Shown here in pieces: positions 54,603 through 63,981 of a DNA stretch of 64,000 nucleotides. Positions within the stretch are counted from its first letter, which is position 1, and each line of letters begins with the position of its first letter. The position numbers and the translations under genes are program-made. This DNA comes from Paenibacillus sp. TCA20 (GTDB lineage Bacteria; Bacillota; Bacilli; Paenibacillales; Paenibacillaceae), in contig NZ_BBIW01000006.1 in assembly GCF_000732325.1 (NCBI RefSeq), positions 268,880 through 332,879 on the forward strand, given 5' to 3'. The notes beneath the pieces are model-generated. The model did no database searches. It saw only the letters and a program-made list of their open reading frames with translations, and was not told the origin of the DNA.

Positions 54603-55053
54603 AAAAACCAAAGTCCAGCGCCTTCCCTGTCTCAGCTACACTTTTCACATTGCTTAGAACCATCGGCCAGGTCGATTTCGTTCGTTCATAGGAGGGATGC
54701 CCTTCACTCCACTCATCATTCACAAATGTCAGCTTCGTACAGCCGCCTACAATCTCAAGAGTATACGTCATTCGAGTCGTGAGCTCCGCATGATTCTCCG
54801 CATAGCTTGGTCCAGGATGCTCTGTGCAGCTGAACAACTTGCCAGGTTCACAGGCCAGTACCTCACCATACACGTGTACCGTTTCATCTCCTTCATTCCC
54901 AGGGCCGACATATCGATACCCCTCGCCTACCTTGAAGGAAGAGTCAAAGATCGAACCAAAGAATATCTGCCTTGTTCCTTCCGGTTTGAACAGCGTGTCC
55001 CATATCTTCTCGGGTGATGCTCCAATATACAGCTCATAGCGAAGTGCTTCCAT
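54601..55053 (-). CDS. SRPBCC/AHSA1-domain protein
   Basis: 150 residues with the AHSA1/START-like fold (YELYIGASPEKIWDTLFKPEGTRQIFFGSIFDSSFKVGEGYRY...LTFVNDEWSEG...WPMVLSNVKSVAETG). These proteins bind hydrophobic ligands or help chaperones. GAGGG precedes the start. Divergent from an AraC-type gene whose sensor domain is common beside such genes, so a regulator-effector pair is likely. Ligand unknown. Confidence 0.9.
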   Translation of the reverse strand: MEALRYELYIGASPEKIWDTLFKPEGTRQIFFGSIFDSSFKVGEGYRYVGPGNEGDETVHVYGEVLACEPGKLFSCTEHPGPSYAENHAELTTRMTYTLEIVGGCTKLTFVNDEWSEGHPSYERTKSTWPMVLSNVKSVAETGKALDFGF

Positions 55054-55226
55054 TTAAGTCCCTCTCTTTCTCGTGAACAGCGAAGTATTTGACAATATCC
55101 TTCTTCACTTTGTCCAAAATTTGTTAAAATAAGACAAGATCAACATTCGATCTTCTGATAACTTGATATTACAGCTTGAGCATGAAGGCGTATTGTAAAA
55201 AAGCGACAGACAGGAGCGAAGCTGAA

Positions 55227-56042
55227 ATGAGCTTTTTGTTCTCACAGAAACCTAGCATGGGTATCATGAACCTGGAGAAAGGCGAGGAGCATTTTCGCTT
55301 GGAACGCTTTTTGCCCAGTAGGGAGCTTCAGCATTTTATCAAGCACTATTGGGTTGTGGAATGGGAGCTGGCTGAAGACAAGACCCATATTCAGGAGGTC
55401 ATTCCGAATCCTTGTGTCAATTTGGTCATCGAATCAGGACGCACTTTTTTCTATGGGCCTGCAACCCGTAAATATAGCTATCAGCTGAGTGCCACAGGAC
55501 GTGTCTTCGGGATCAAATTTAAGCCAGGCGGATTCTTCCCTTGGTATGGGCAGTCTATATCCAGGCTGATCGATCATCCACTTCCGGCAGATGAGATATT
55601 CAATGTGCCCCGCGAAGAGCTGGAATCGACGTTTCTCAACACAGCGTCTGACCACTTAGAGCTTATTTCCCGTATGAATGATGCCCTATTGTCCCTATTG
55701 CCCCCGGAAGACAAGCTTACCGATCTGACAGAGCAAATGACAGAATATATTCGGCTTCATCATGAAATTACGAGAGTGGATCATGTATGCGAACAGTTTA
55801 ATATGAACAAACGAACACTGCAGCGCATGTTTAAACAATATGTAGGCATTAGTCCGAAGAATGTAATCAAACTGTACCGGCTTCAAAATGCAGCGGAAGC
55901 GCTCGATCATGGACAAACGGTGAATACACTTGAGCTGAGCCTTGCGCTTGGATACCACGACCAGTCCCATTTTATTAAAGACTTTAAGGCCATTGTCGGT
56001 CAAACGCCGGAAGCCTATACACGAAATGTTGCCCGCCGCTGA
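55227..56042 (+). CDS. AraC-family regulator with DUF6597-type N-terminus
   Basis: 271 residues from the ATG at 55227, with AGGAG ten bases upstream; a start 51 bases earlier is possible. The N-terminal domain (LPSRELQHFIKHYWVVEW...NLVIESGRTFFYGPATRKYSYQLSATGRVFGIKFKPGGFFPW) belongs to the DUF6597 sensor type. The C-terminus has two helix-turn-helix motifs (VCEQFNMNKRTLQRMFKQYVGISPK; LSLALGYHDQSHFIKDFKAIVG). Likely regulates itself and the divergent SRPBCC gene. Confidence 0.88.
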   Translation: MSFLFSQKPSMGIMNLEKGEEHFRLERFLPSRELQHFIKHYWVVEWELAEDKTHIQEVIPNPCVNLVIESGRTFFYGPATRKYSYQLSATGRVFGIKFKPGGFFPWYGQSISRLIDHPLPADEIFNVPREELESTFLNTASDHLELISRMNDALLSLLPPEDKLTDLTEQMTEYIRLHHEITRVDHVCEQFNMNKRTLQRMFKQYVGISPKNVIKLYRLQNAAEALDHGQTVNTLELSLALGYHDQSHFIKDFKAIVGQTPEAYTRNVARR

Positions 56043-56137
56043 TAAAGCGCTAGTCCGCTTAGGCGCAGATTTATAATGTTCATCTTCAATACGCAAGACA
56101 AGGACTACGGATATTTCTCATCTCATATATCATACAA

Positions 56138-56177
56138 ACATAAGGCCCCGGCAAGCGAATGCCAGGGCCTTATGTTC
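56138..56177. terminator. Bidirectional terminator
   Basis: ACATAAGGCCC / GGGCCTTATGT between the convergent AraC and endoglucanase genes. Confidence 0.85.
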
Positions 56178-56188
56178 AATTCATGATC

Positions 56189-57910
56189 TTAGGAAGCCGA
56201 TCCTGTTACACTTGTGCCATTCTTCGTAATCGTATAAGTGATCACTTCTCCGCTCCAGAAATGGAAGGTAAGAACCACCTCACCATCCTTCGTCTCATTG
56301 AAGAAGTTAGGCTTCAACACGATTTCGCCCTTATCATAGGAAGGAGAGAAGGTATACTCGAATTCCTTGAAGGAGGTCCAATTCTGTGGACCAGCTACGG
56401 TGCCATCCGTATATTTCGCTTCCATCGTTGCCAGCAGATCTCCGTTAAAGGATACCGGAATAGCGAAGAACTCTGTCGTTCCTTCCGCATCCTGCAGCAC
56501 AGGTGTACTGTTCGTAATGACTCTGAATTTCCAGTCTGCGCCTTTGTTGAATTCAGCTGTAATGACGCTGTTCACACCATACTCACCGGAAGCGGTCAGT
56601 TCTTCAAGCTTGCTTGCTTTGATCGTAAGAACATCCTCACTTACCACATAGTCTTTAAATTTCTTCAAATTCTTGCCGTCCACACTCAGCTTCGTCAGCT
56701 TATTGCCGTTCAGCTCCAGCTGGATGTTTGCATCCTTCACATCCGCATCTTTTTCGACAAAGATCAGGTCAGTCTCAGCCGTTGCCGACCGTCCCTTCCA
56801 GCTTTCCTTCATCATATTGAAGAAGTCGAGATCAGACCATTCGTAGGTTGTTCTATTCATATGCTGGCCGTTATCCCATAGCATGTGAGTTACATCTTTT
56901 TCATTCAGATAATGCGTCAGGAACTCGAAGAATTTCAGCTTCTCACCCTGCTCGATTACAGCCGTGCTTTGGTCAAAGCCAAGAAGTCCATACTCACCAA
57001 GAATGACCGGAATTCCTTTGGCAACAAACGTATTGTGGACATTATCAAAGGTTTGGATAATATCGTTCTTCGTATCCTTTTCAAAATGGGTATAACCCGC
57101 AATGTTCACACTAAACGGCCAAAATCCATAATAATGAACGGTTGCGATAATATTAGGATCATTCAGCTCTGTAATTGTGGCATACAGCTCATCCATTCTC
57201 TCCTGTGTAGGCGAAGCCTCTAAGGTTGATAGAACAAGCGGTCGTTCTGCATTCTTGCCGCCGGATTCACGCAGAATGCTGTGGAAGGACAAATTCAGTT
57301 CTTTCAGCATATCGAACATCTTCTCTTCATCTGTCGTTCCACCGTCGGAGAAGCGCGGCTCGTTAACGCTTTCAAACATCAATTTGTTGGAATGATCTTT
57401 GAAGTGGTCTGCTACTTGGGTCCAGATCGCGTTGTACCGAGCAAGGACTTCGTCATGCTTCGTCTCCATGTGGCTGATCCATAACCAGGAATCATGATGG
57501 ACGTTAACCATGACATACAGATCTTCATCCAAAGCCCAATCTACAACTTGTTCAACCCGCTCCAGATAAGCAGGCTCAATGGTGTAGTTCGGAGCTTCAC
57601 CGATATGGCTGTCCCAGGTCACTGGGATACGAATACTCTTATATCCTTGGTCTGCAATTTCCTCAATCAGCTCTTTCGTAATTTTCGGATTGCCCCAGGC
57701 TGTTTCATCCGCTCCGACGGCATCCAGGGAGTTCCCCAGATTCCATCCGGGCTGCATGTCATCTACATAAGCCTGTAGTTTATTTTTGGCCACTGGCTCT
57801 GCTTCCTGCTGCTTGTCCGCAAAGGCAACAGATGTGAATAAAGAAATGACAAGTGCTGGAACCATTGCAAGTGCGAGTAAGCTCTTCGAACGCTTTTTGT
57901 GCAATACCAT
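56189..57910 (-). CDS. Secreted GH5 endoglucanase with X2-like and CBM46-like modules
   Basis: 573 residues from the ATG at 57910, six bases after AAGGAGAG. A signal peptide ends near AFA. The GH5 domain (about 45-370) has acid/base Glu184 (ESVNEPRF) and nucleophile Glu306 (ILGEYGLLG). An Ig-like X2-type module (about 375-455) and a CBM46-like C-terminus with aromatic residues (FHFWSGEVITYTI) follow, the same order as Bacillus Cel5B-type enzymes. It cuts beta-1,4-glucans outside the cell. A cre-like palindrome lies upstream. Confidence 0.93.
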   Translation of the reverse strand: MVLHKKRSKSLLALAMVPALVISLFTSVAFADKQQEAEPVAKNKLQAYVDDMQPGWNLGNSLDAVGADETAWGNPKITKELIEEIADQGYKSIRIPVTWDSHIGEAPNYTIEPAYLERVEQVVDWALDEDLYVMVNVHHDSWLWISHMETKHDEVLARYNAIWTQVADHFKDHSNKLMFESVNEPRFSDGGTTDEEKMFDMLKELNLSFHSILRESGGKNAERPLVLSTLEASPTQERMDELYATITELNDPNIIATVHYYGFWPFSVNIAGYTHFEKDTKNDIIQTFDNVHNTFVAKGIPVILGEYGLLGFDQSTAVIEQGEKLKFFEFLTHYLNEKDVTHMLWDNGQHMNRTTYEWSDLDFFNMMKESWKGRSATAETDLIFVEKDADVKDANIQLELNGNKLTKLSVDGKNLKKFKDYVVSEDVLTIKASKLEELTASGEYGVNSVITAEFNKGADWKFRVITNSTPVLQDAEGTTEFFAIPVSFNGDLLATMEAKYTDGTVAGPQNWTSFKEFEYTFSPSYDKGEIVLKPNFFNETKDGEVVLTFHFWSGEVITYTITKNGTSVTGSAS

Positions 57911-57973
57911 TTGCATCTCTCCTTATGTAATTTAGGTCATGATACAAGCGCAGCAGAACGTGCTCGACTATAC

Positions 57974-57987
57974 TGAAAGCGCTTTCG
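57974..57987 (-). promoter_or_regulatory. cre-like site upstream of the endoglucanase gene
   Basis: TGAAAGCGCTTTCG, one base from the palindromic CcpA consensus, 64 bases upstream of the start: carbon catabolite repression of the cellulase is likely. Confidence 0.72.
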
Positions 57988-58083
57988 GTAATAACTTATC
58001 ATAATTTACCATCCAAGAATACCCTGTAAATTCTTTCTATACTCATATAAAAATTAGATATTATAGGAATCTGCCTCAGCATT

Positions 58084-58117
58084 AAAAAAAGAGAGCAGCC
58101 TGATTACACGCGCTCTC
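58084..58117 (-). terminator. Terminator of the purine permease gene
   Basis: GAGAGC / GCTCTC with seven T on the minus strand, 26 bases after the permease stop. Confidence 0.85.
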
Positions 58118-58142
58118 CTAATTATTAAAATCTCTATATTGA

Positions 58143-59441
58143 TTAATGATCCAGGAAGACAAGCTGGATGAAGAACAATACCGCGAAGATGTAGAATATC
58201 GGATGAACATCCTTGCCTTTTCCGCGCAGCAGCTTGAGTACCGGATAGAAGATAAACCCTACCCCGATTCCTGTTGCAATACTATGTGTCAGCGGAGTAA
58301 GAATGATAATAAGAAATGCCGGGAAGGCCTCCTCAAGATCATTCCACTTGATCTTACTAATAATGTTGATCATAAAGTAACCGACGATAATCAGCGCTGG
58401 CGATGTAATAGCCGGGATACCTGAGATTACACTAATAATAGGTGAGAAGAACAAGGTTAATGCAAGCAGAACGGATACGACTACAGCCGTGAGTCCTGTT
58501 CTTCCTCCGGCAGCAACCCCTGTGCTTGACTCAATATAAGCCGATGTCGGGCTTGTTCCGAACAATGCGCCCGAAGTCGTTCCGACTGCATCAGCCAACA
58601 GCGCACCGCGGGACCGCGGGAATTTCCCATCCTTCATCAGCCCTGCCTGTTCAGCAACACCGAGCATTGTGCCCGTTGTATCAAACAGGGTAATCAGCAG
58701 GAATGTAAATATGACCGTATATAAACCGTTTGAGAATACACCAGCAATGTCCAGCTGGAATGCAGTAGTCGTGAAGCCCTGCGGCAGGGACACGATGGAT
58801 TCCGGCATTTGGAATAGTCCCATGATCCAGGCAATAATCGCGGTAATCACCATACCGATGAATAGATAACCTTTTACGTTGTAAGCCATCAGTACAACGG
58901 TAATCAGCAGGCCGATGATTGTCAGATACGCCATAGGCTCGGACAGATTCCCTATTGTAATCAGCGTAGACTCGGAAGCTGCGATGATGCCTGCATTTTG
59001 CAGTCCAACCGTTGTAATAAACAAGCCAATCCCTGCCGTAATCGCATGCTTTAGACTTTCTGGAATTGCATTAAGCAGCATGTAGCGGAATGAAGTTAGT
59101 GATAGAATAATGAATAGTATACCTGCAACAAATACCGCACCCAGTGCAATTTGCCACGAAACGCCGCTGCCAGCTACAACACTGTATGCAAAGAATGCAT
59201 TTAATCCCATGGCAGGCGCCATAACAATTGGATAGTTAGCCCATAATCCCATAATCAGTGTGGCCACAATACTTGCAAGGACTGTCGCAATAAACACACC
59301 GTTAAAATCCATTCCTGTGCTGCTCAGAATACCTGGATTGACGACCACGATATAGACCATCGTAAAGAATGTCGTAATTCCGGCTATAATCTCGGTTGAG
59401 ACACTAGTGCCTCTTTCTTTTAATTTGAACCATCTTTCCAT
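58143..59441 (-). CDS. NCS2 purine permease (adenine/guanine/hypoxanthine, AzgA/PbuG type)
   Basis: 432 residues with about 12-14 membrane helices. Family motifs are present: the start (RWFKLKERGTSVSTEIIAGITTFFTMVYIVVVNPGIL), NAFFAYSVV, and FGTSPTSAYIESSTGVAAGGRTGLTAV near 310. The AzgA branch carries hypoxanthine, guanine or adenine with protons. GGAGG lies about 11 bases before the start, and a terminator-like hairpin stands 43 bases upstream, so expression is probably controlled by premature termination. Confidence 0.9.
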   Translation of the reverse strand: MERWFKLKERGTSVSTEIIAGITTFFTMVYIVVVNPGILSSTGMDFNGVFIATVLASIVATLIMGLWANYPIVMAPAMGLNAFFAYSVVAGSGVSWQIALGAVFVAGILFIILSLTSFRYMLLNAIPESLKHAITAGIGLFITTVGLQNAGIIAASESTLITIGNLSEPMAYLTIIGLLITVVLMAYNVKGYLFIGMVITAIIAWIMGLFQMPESIVSLPQGFTTTAFQLDIAGVFSNGLYTVIFTFLLITLFDTTGTMLGVAEQAGLMKDGKFPRSRGALLADAVGTTSGALFGTSPTSAYIESSTGVAAGGRTGLTAVVVSVLLALTLFFSPIISVISGIPAITSPALIIVGYFMINIISKIKWNDLEEAFPAFLIIILTPLTHSIATGIGVGFIFYPVLKLLRGKGKDVHPIFYIFAVLFFIQLVFLDH

Positions 59442-59483
59442 GGAATAGCCTGCCTCCAGCCTTCATAGTTGTGCATACGGTGC

Positions 59484-59519
59484 TAAAAACAAAAAATCCT
59501 AATCTACTCTTATAGGATT
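59484..59519 (-). terminator. Terminator hairpin in the leader of the purine permease gene
   Basis: On the minus strand AATCCTA / TAGGATT followed by TTTTTTGTTTTT, 43 bases before the start. The 3' arm (ATTAGGATT) is also complementary to two upstream copies of ATCCTAAT, so an alternative fold can remove the terminator. Confidence 0.75.
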
Positions 59520-59600
59520 GTTAAAATGTCGCTCCTATATTCGTCATTAGGATCTAACAGCTCTATTTTATAAGCTTTAAACCAAAATATTAGGATACAT
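59520..59600 (-). promoter_or_regulatory. Candidate riboswitch/attenuator leader with repeated ATCCTAAT
   Basis: ATCCTAAT (minus strand) occurs at 59546-59553 and 59589-59596. Between them and the terminator lie pairing pieces TGTTA / TAACA and TCCTA / TAGGA. The conserved loop sequences of the classical purine riboswitch are not seen here. Confidence 0.5.
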
Positions 59601-59727
59601 ATCTATGTTTTTAACCTGATGCGCATTTCGTATTCTAAAGAATTTAACACGACATGTCAATAAAATCATGATTTGTTCACAGTTATTTACGAACTATATT
59701 AAGTCTATTCGTAGTGTTTATTCGTTT

Positions 59728-60594
59728 TTATTGACCTCGAATGCTGGAGGGCGGTACGTGCTTATACTTCTTAAACGTTCTGCTGAAGTAAGAAATATCA
59801 TTATATCCGGCTGCAAGAGCGACCTCCGAGATCGTCATTTCCGTGTTACGGAGCAGATACTCCGATTTGTTGATTCGGAATTGATTAATATAATCGGTTA
59901 CTGTCTTGTTCGTGAGCTCGCTAAACAATCGGCTGAAATGAAACCGCGACAAATTGGCCATCCGGGCCAGCTGCTCTACCGACAGCTCCTCCAAATAATG
60001 CTCCTCTATGTATTTGAAGACCGGAGCAAATCGCGTCAGATTCTTGGTACGGCTGTTAAACACCGACAGCGGCATATATTCAGCAACATATTTACGGAAC
60101 AGGATCGTCAGCATACGGTACATGCTGGATTTAATGGCAAGCTCATATCCCAGCTCTCTATTGCGGAACTCGTGTTTGATCAGCTCAAACGCACCTCGCA
60201 GCTCCTCATCATCTGTAATATGATTCCTGAACATCACATTATTCTGTGTCATCGGCGTAATGAATTTGGTCTCCACCGCATCCGGCGATGGACTCTGCAG
60301 CAACGAAAAATCAGCAATGAGGGCATTATACAGCAGATCACCGGACAAGTTGATCCCATAGTGCAGATCGTTGCTGTTCAGAATAATTAAGTCTCCAGCC
60401 TTGGCATGAGTGACCTGCGAATTGCATTCGATTTCCGCTTCGCCGTGTACAAAATACAAAATCTCCATATGCTCGTGAAAATGTGGAGGGAACAGCGTCT
60501 GCCCCTTCTCTCTGTACTCACAATGATGAAGCTTGATCGGAAAGTGTGGATCCGGCATGTCCATAGGTTCCCGCAACGCAGCGTTTCTAAGCAT
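59728..60594 (-). CDS. AraC-family regulator with cupin, divergent from the Gfo/Idh cluster
   Basis: 288 residues from the ATG at 60594, behind GGAGGGGTGAC. An N-terminal cupin (FPPHFHEHMEILYFVHGEAEIECNSQVTHAKAGDLIILNSNDLHYG) and two helix-turn-helix motifs (LARMANLSRFHFSRLFSELTN; VALAAGYNDISYFSRTFKKYKHVP). The cupin probably binds a sugar or its derivative. Divergent from three sugar-related genes, which it likely activates. Confidence 0.9.
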   Translation of the reverse strand: MLRNAALREPMDMPDPHFPIKLHHCEYREKGQTLFPPHFHEHMEILYFVHGEAEIECNSQVTHAKAGDLIILNSNDLHYGINLSGDLLYNALIADFSLLQSPSPDAVETKFITPMTQNNVMFRNHITDDEELRGAFELIKHEFRNRELGYELAIKSSMYRMLTILFRKYVAEYMPLSVFNSRTKNLTRFAPVFKYIEEHYLEELSVEQLARMANLSRFHFSRLFSELTNKTVTDYINQFRINKSEYLLRNTEMTISEVALAAGYNDISYFSRTFKKYKHVPPSSIRGQ

Positions 60595-60820
60595 GTCACC
60601 CCTCCATTGACCGCACAATTGTTCAAATAATCAGCATCCGTCTGCATGGCTTTCTCATAGGTCCCAAAATACAATAGTTGTGAATCATGAATAGATTGAG
60701 CCATGAAGCTGACAGCGCATACTTCTTAGCATTTCAGCGTTTAGAATGTCTGCAGTGAAGATCGGTTCTTTCTATCCAGTATATCCTATTACAGAGCTTG
60801 AAGGGAGCACGAAATTACAT

Positions 60821-61879
60821 ATGAGTACACTAAAAGTTGGCGTCATTGGCGCAGGCAGCATCTCTCAATATCACTTAACTCCTTATAAAAATAATCCGAA
60901 TGTAACACTTCTCGCGGTCTGTGATATGAATCTGGACAGAGCACAAAAAACAGCCGAAGAATACGGAGCTCCACACGCCTACAGCGATTATAACGAGCTG
61001 CTGGCCAATGAGGAGATCGATGCTGTCAGCATCTGTACCTGGAATGATACTCATGCCGAGATCAGCATCGCCGCTCTCAAGGCTGGCAAGCATGTCCTCG
61101 TGGAGAAGCCCCTCTGCCGGACGGTGGAAGAAGCTCTAAAGATCCAGCAGGCGGTTAAAGAATCCGGCAAAATACTTCAAGTCGGATTTGTCCGCAGATA
61201 CGATCCGAATGCGCAGATGCTTAGAGCTTTTGCAGACAACGGAGAATTCGGTGAGATTTATTATGCCAAAGCTTCCTATATCCGCAGACTCGGTAATCCG
61301 GGCGGCTGGTTCGCAGATTCAAGACGCTCCGGCGGAGGTCCGCTGATTGATATCGGCGTCCATGTCATTGATCTCTGCTGGTACATGATGGGCAGACCCA
61401 AAGTAAAATCCGTCAGCGGCAACACCTACCGCAAATTAGGCAACCGATCCAATATCAAAAATCTATCCTCTTATAAAGCAGCAGACTACAGTGCGGAGAG
61501 TAATGATGTCGAGGATTTGGCCAATGCACTGATTCGGTTTGAAAATGGTGCTACATTGCTTGTAGATGTGAGCTTCACACTGCATGCCAAAGAAAATGAA
61601 GGTGTTGTTAAGCTCTATGGTGACAAGGGTGGATTCGAAATCGATCCGGAAGTCGTCATTGTTACAGAGAAAAACGATACGATTATAAACATCAAGCCTC
61701 AGACCGACAGCAAGGGCTTCCAGTTTGAGAAAGCGTTCCAGAGCGAGATTGACCATTTTGTAGAGTGTGTACAGACGGGCAAGCAGCCGATCAGCCCAGT
61801 TGAGGACGGCGTAGAGATTATGAAGATCCTTCGCGGCATTTACGAATCTGCCAGCACAGGGAAGGAAGTGTACTTATGA
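60821..61879 (+). CDS. Gfo/Idh/MocA-family sugar oxidoreductase
   Basis: 352 residues from the ATG at 60821; GGGAG lies about 13 bases upstream, and an earlier in-frame ATG has none. The Rossmann start LKVGVIGAGSISQYHL, HVLVEKPLCRTVEEA and the catalytic-type region GGGPLIDIGVHVIDLCWYMMG, with the Lys of EKP and the Asp/His pair, define the family. It would oxidise or reduce a sugar or inositol with NAD(P). The next gene begins inside its stop (ATGA), so they are co-translated. Confidence 0.92.
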   Translation: MSTLKVGVIGAGSISQYHLTPYKNNPNVTLLAVCDMNLDRAQKTAEEYGAPHAYSDYNELLANEEIDAVSICTWNDTHAEISIAALKAGKHVLVEKPLCRTVEEALKIQQAVKESGKILQVGFVRRYDPNAQMLRAFADNGEFGEIYYAKASYIRRLGNPGGWFADSRRSGGGPLIDIGVHVIDLCWYMMGRPKVKSVSGNTYRKLGNRSNIKNLSSYKAADYSAESNDVEDLANALIRFENGATLLVDVSFTLHAKENEGVVKLYGDKGGFEIDPEVVIVTEKNDTIINIKPQTDSKGFQFEKAFQSEIDHFVECVQTGKQPISPVEDGVEIMKILRGIYESASTGKEVYL

Positions 61880-62733
61880 AGCTCGGACTCAGCACTTACA
61901 GCCTGTATCAGGCACTGAACAGCGGTAAAATGACGGTCGAAGATGTCATTGACTTCACTGCGGATCATGGCGGAGAACATGTGGAGATTGTTCCGCTCGG
62001 CTATAATCTCACAGAGCAGCCTGAGCTGATTGATACCATCGTATCCAAAGCCGCTGCCCGTGGACTCGAAATATCTAACTATGCGATCGGTGCTAATTTT
62101 CTGCTGAATGACCAGGATGCTTATGAACAGGAGATCGCCAGAGTGCAGCGAGAGGTAGATATCGCACACCGGCTTGGCGTCAAATTAATGCGTCATGATG
62201 TCGCCTCATCCCCGGATGTATCCATCGCTAATTTCAATGCTCATTTGGAGCAGCTGGCGAATGCTTGCCGCCGTATTGCAGAATATGCAGCTTCATATGG
62301 AATCACGACGAGTGTGGAGAATCATGGGTTCTTCATCCAGCAAAGCGACCGTGTACAGGCGCTGATTCATGCTGTAGGGCTGCCTAATTTCAAAACAACA
62401 CTGGACATCGGAAACTTCCTGTGTGCCGACGAGCAGCCCATTGCTGCTGTGAAGAACAACCTCCCTTATGCTTCCATTGTGCATATCAAGGACTTCTATG
62501 TCCGTCCGGCAGGGCAGTATCCAGGGGAAGGCTTCTTCACCTCTACAGCAGGCCAATATTTACGCGGTGCAGTCGCCGGTCAAGGAGATCTTCCGATGCG
62601 TGATATTATCAAGATGATCAAATCCTCTGGTTATGACGGCTATCTGAGCCTCGAATTCGAAGGATTGGAAGACTGCGAATTGGGTTCGAGAGCAGGACTC
62701 GCCAACGTAAGAAGAATATGGGACGAAGTCTGA
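61876..62733 (+). CDS. Sugar phosphate isomerase/epimerase-like TIM barrel (first)
   Basis: 285 residues, AP-endonuclease-2-type barrel. Metal-site residues look present: Glu in HVEIVPLGYN, Glu-Asn-His in TSVENHGFFI, Asp in TTLDIGNFL, His in ASIVHIKDFYV and Glu in LSLEFEG. Start overlaps the oxidoreductase stop (ATGA). Pairing with a Gfo/Idh enzyme is typical for keto-sugar routes, such as inositol-like or 3-keto-glycoside breakdown. Substrate not known. Confidence 0.9.
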   Translation: MKLGLSTYSLYQALNSGKMTVEDVIDFTADHGGEHVEIVPLGYNLTEQPELIDTIVSKAAARGLEISNYAIGANFLLNDQDAYEQEIARVQREVDIAHRLGVKLMRHDVASSPDVSIANFNAHLEQLANACRRIAEYAASYGITTSVENHGFFIQQSDRVQALIHAVGLPNFKTTLDIGNFLCADEQPIAAVKNNLPYASIVHIKDFYVRPAGQYPGEGFFTSTAGQYLRGAVAGQGDLPMRDIIKMIKSSGYDGYLSLEFEGLEDCELGSRAGLANVRRIWDEV

Positions 62734-62800
62734 AATCTAGCGGACTGAATCCCCAACCCTAAACTTAATTTTAGAACGAAGGTAGATAAGGAGGTACTGT

Positions 62801-63682
62801 ATGTCTTTTACAAATAAGATCGGCGTCATATCGGATAGTTTCCAAGCAGGACTCAAGGGTGGTCTCGTAAAGGCCAAAGAGGTTGGTGCAGAGGGTGTGC
62901 AAATCTATGCGGTCTCTGGAGAAATGGCTCCTGAGAACTTAACAAGCACAGACCGTAAGCAGCTGCGCAGCTATATTGCTGACTTAGAGCTTGAAATCTC
63001 GGCACTATGCGGGGATTTAGGCGGACATGGCTTTCAGGATGCGGCAGCAAACCGTGAGAAGATCGAACGCTCGAAGCGCATTCTAGACCTCGCTGTGGAG
63101 CTGGGCACCGATGTGGTTACCACACATATTGGCATCGTCCCTGATGATGTAAACAGCTCTATTTACAGCACAATGCAGGAAGCCTGTGAAGAGCTTGGCG
63201 TCTATGCGAAGAGCATGAATGCCTATTTTGCAATCGAGACCGGCCCTGAACGCGCCGCCCATCTGAAGAGCTTCCTTGATTCTCTCAGTACAAACGGAGT
63301 GTCGGTCAACTTCGATCCTGCCAATATGGTCATGGTGACTGGCGATGATCCCGTCGAAGGTGTAAAGCTGCTCAAGGATTACATCGTTCATACGCATGTG
63401 AAGGACGGCAGGCAGACCCGACCTATTGATCCTAAGGAAGTATATGGCTACCTCGGCTATGAAGGGATGACGCATGAGAAGATTGCGGAGATGGCCTCCT
63501 CGGGAGCGGCCTTTTTAGAAGTGCCTCTTGGTGAAGGTCAGGTGGATTTTGATGCTTACTTTGCCGCTTTACAGGAGATTGGCTATAAAGGCTATCTGAC
63601 GATTGAGCGCGAGGTTGGCAGTACACCGGAGGAAGATATTAAGAAGGCGGTTCAGTTTATTAAGAAGTATCGGGGATATTGA
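62801..63682 (+). CDS. Sugar phosphate isomerase/epimerase-like TIM barrel (second)
   Basis: 293 residues, same superfamily as its neighbour but not a close copy. Landmarks: KIGVISDSFQ at the start, TTHIGIVPDD, AIETGPERA with the metal Glu, VNFDPANMVMV, VHTHVKDG and LTIEREVG near the end. AAGGAGG lies seven bases before the ATG. With the oxidoreductase and the first barrel it forms a likely three-gene operon for an unusual sugar. Confidence 0.9.
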   Translation: MSFTNKIGVISDSFQAGLKGGLVKAKEVGAEGVQIYAVSGEMAPENLTSTDRKQLRSYIADLELEISALCGDLGGHGFQDAAANREKIERSKRILDLAVELGTDVVTTHIGIVPDDVNSSIYSTMQEACEELGVYAKSMNAYFAIETGPERAAHLKSFLDSLSTNGVSVNFDPANMVMVTGDDPVEGVKLLKDYIVHTHVKDGRQTRPIDPKEVYGYLGYEGMTHEKIAEMASSGAAFLEVPLGEGQVDFDAYFAALQEIGYKGYLTIEREVGSTPEEDIKKAVQFIKKYRGY

Positions 63683-63727
63683 GTTAGTTGGGAAAAAGCA
63701 GGAGGTTGGCTGCTGCGCCGCTTCGAT

Positions 63728-63822
63728 AGCGAAAGGTACGTTCGATCGTTCTTGGTTTGGAGAGCTCTGATTGGATTATCTAAGGTTATCTCTCCAAACC
63801 AAATACGAGCGCTGGCGCTTCT
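63728..63822. repeat. Dispersed palindromic repeat, copy at 63.7 kb
   Basis: Inner arms TTGGTTTGGAGAG (63752-63764) and CTCTCCAAACCAA (63790-63802), perfect over 13 bp; right side ACGAGCGCTGGCGCTTC. Same layout as the 38.0-kb copy, with arm changes matched on both sides. Confidence 0.85.
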
Positions 63823-63868
63823 CTCTGTACCCCTTCGCTCTCTTCGCTTATCAGCCAACCTCCGTTAA

Positions 63869-63912
63869 GAGCATCCCCCACACTTCTTATTAACTGATGT
63901 GGGGGGGATTAT
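63869..63912 (+). terminator. Terminator-like hairpin
   Basis: ATCCCCCACA / TGTGGGGGGGAT, weak T tract after it; first of two hairpins after the sugar operon. Confidence 0.6.
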
Positions 63913-63926
63913 GAAATAGGTCCGAT

Positions 63927-63958
63927 ACTGCAGAAGCAGATGTCGGACCTTTTTTTAT
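63927..63958 (+). terminator. Intrinsic terminator
   Basis: AGGTCCGA / TCGGACCT followed by TTTTTTT. Confidence 0.85.
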
Positions 63959-63981
63959 GAAATTCGTGTTAGCTGGCTGTT

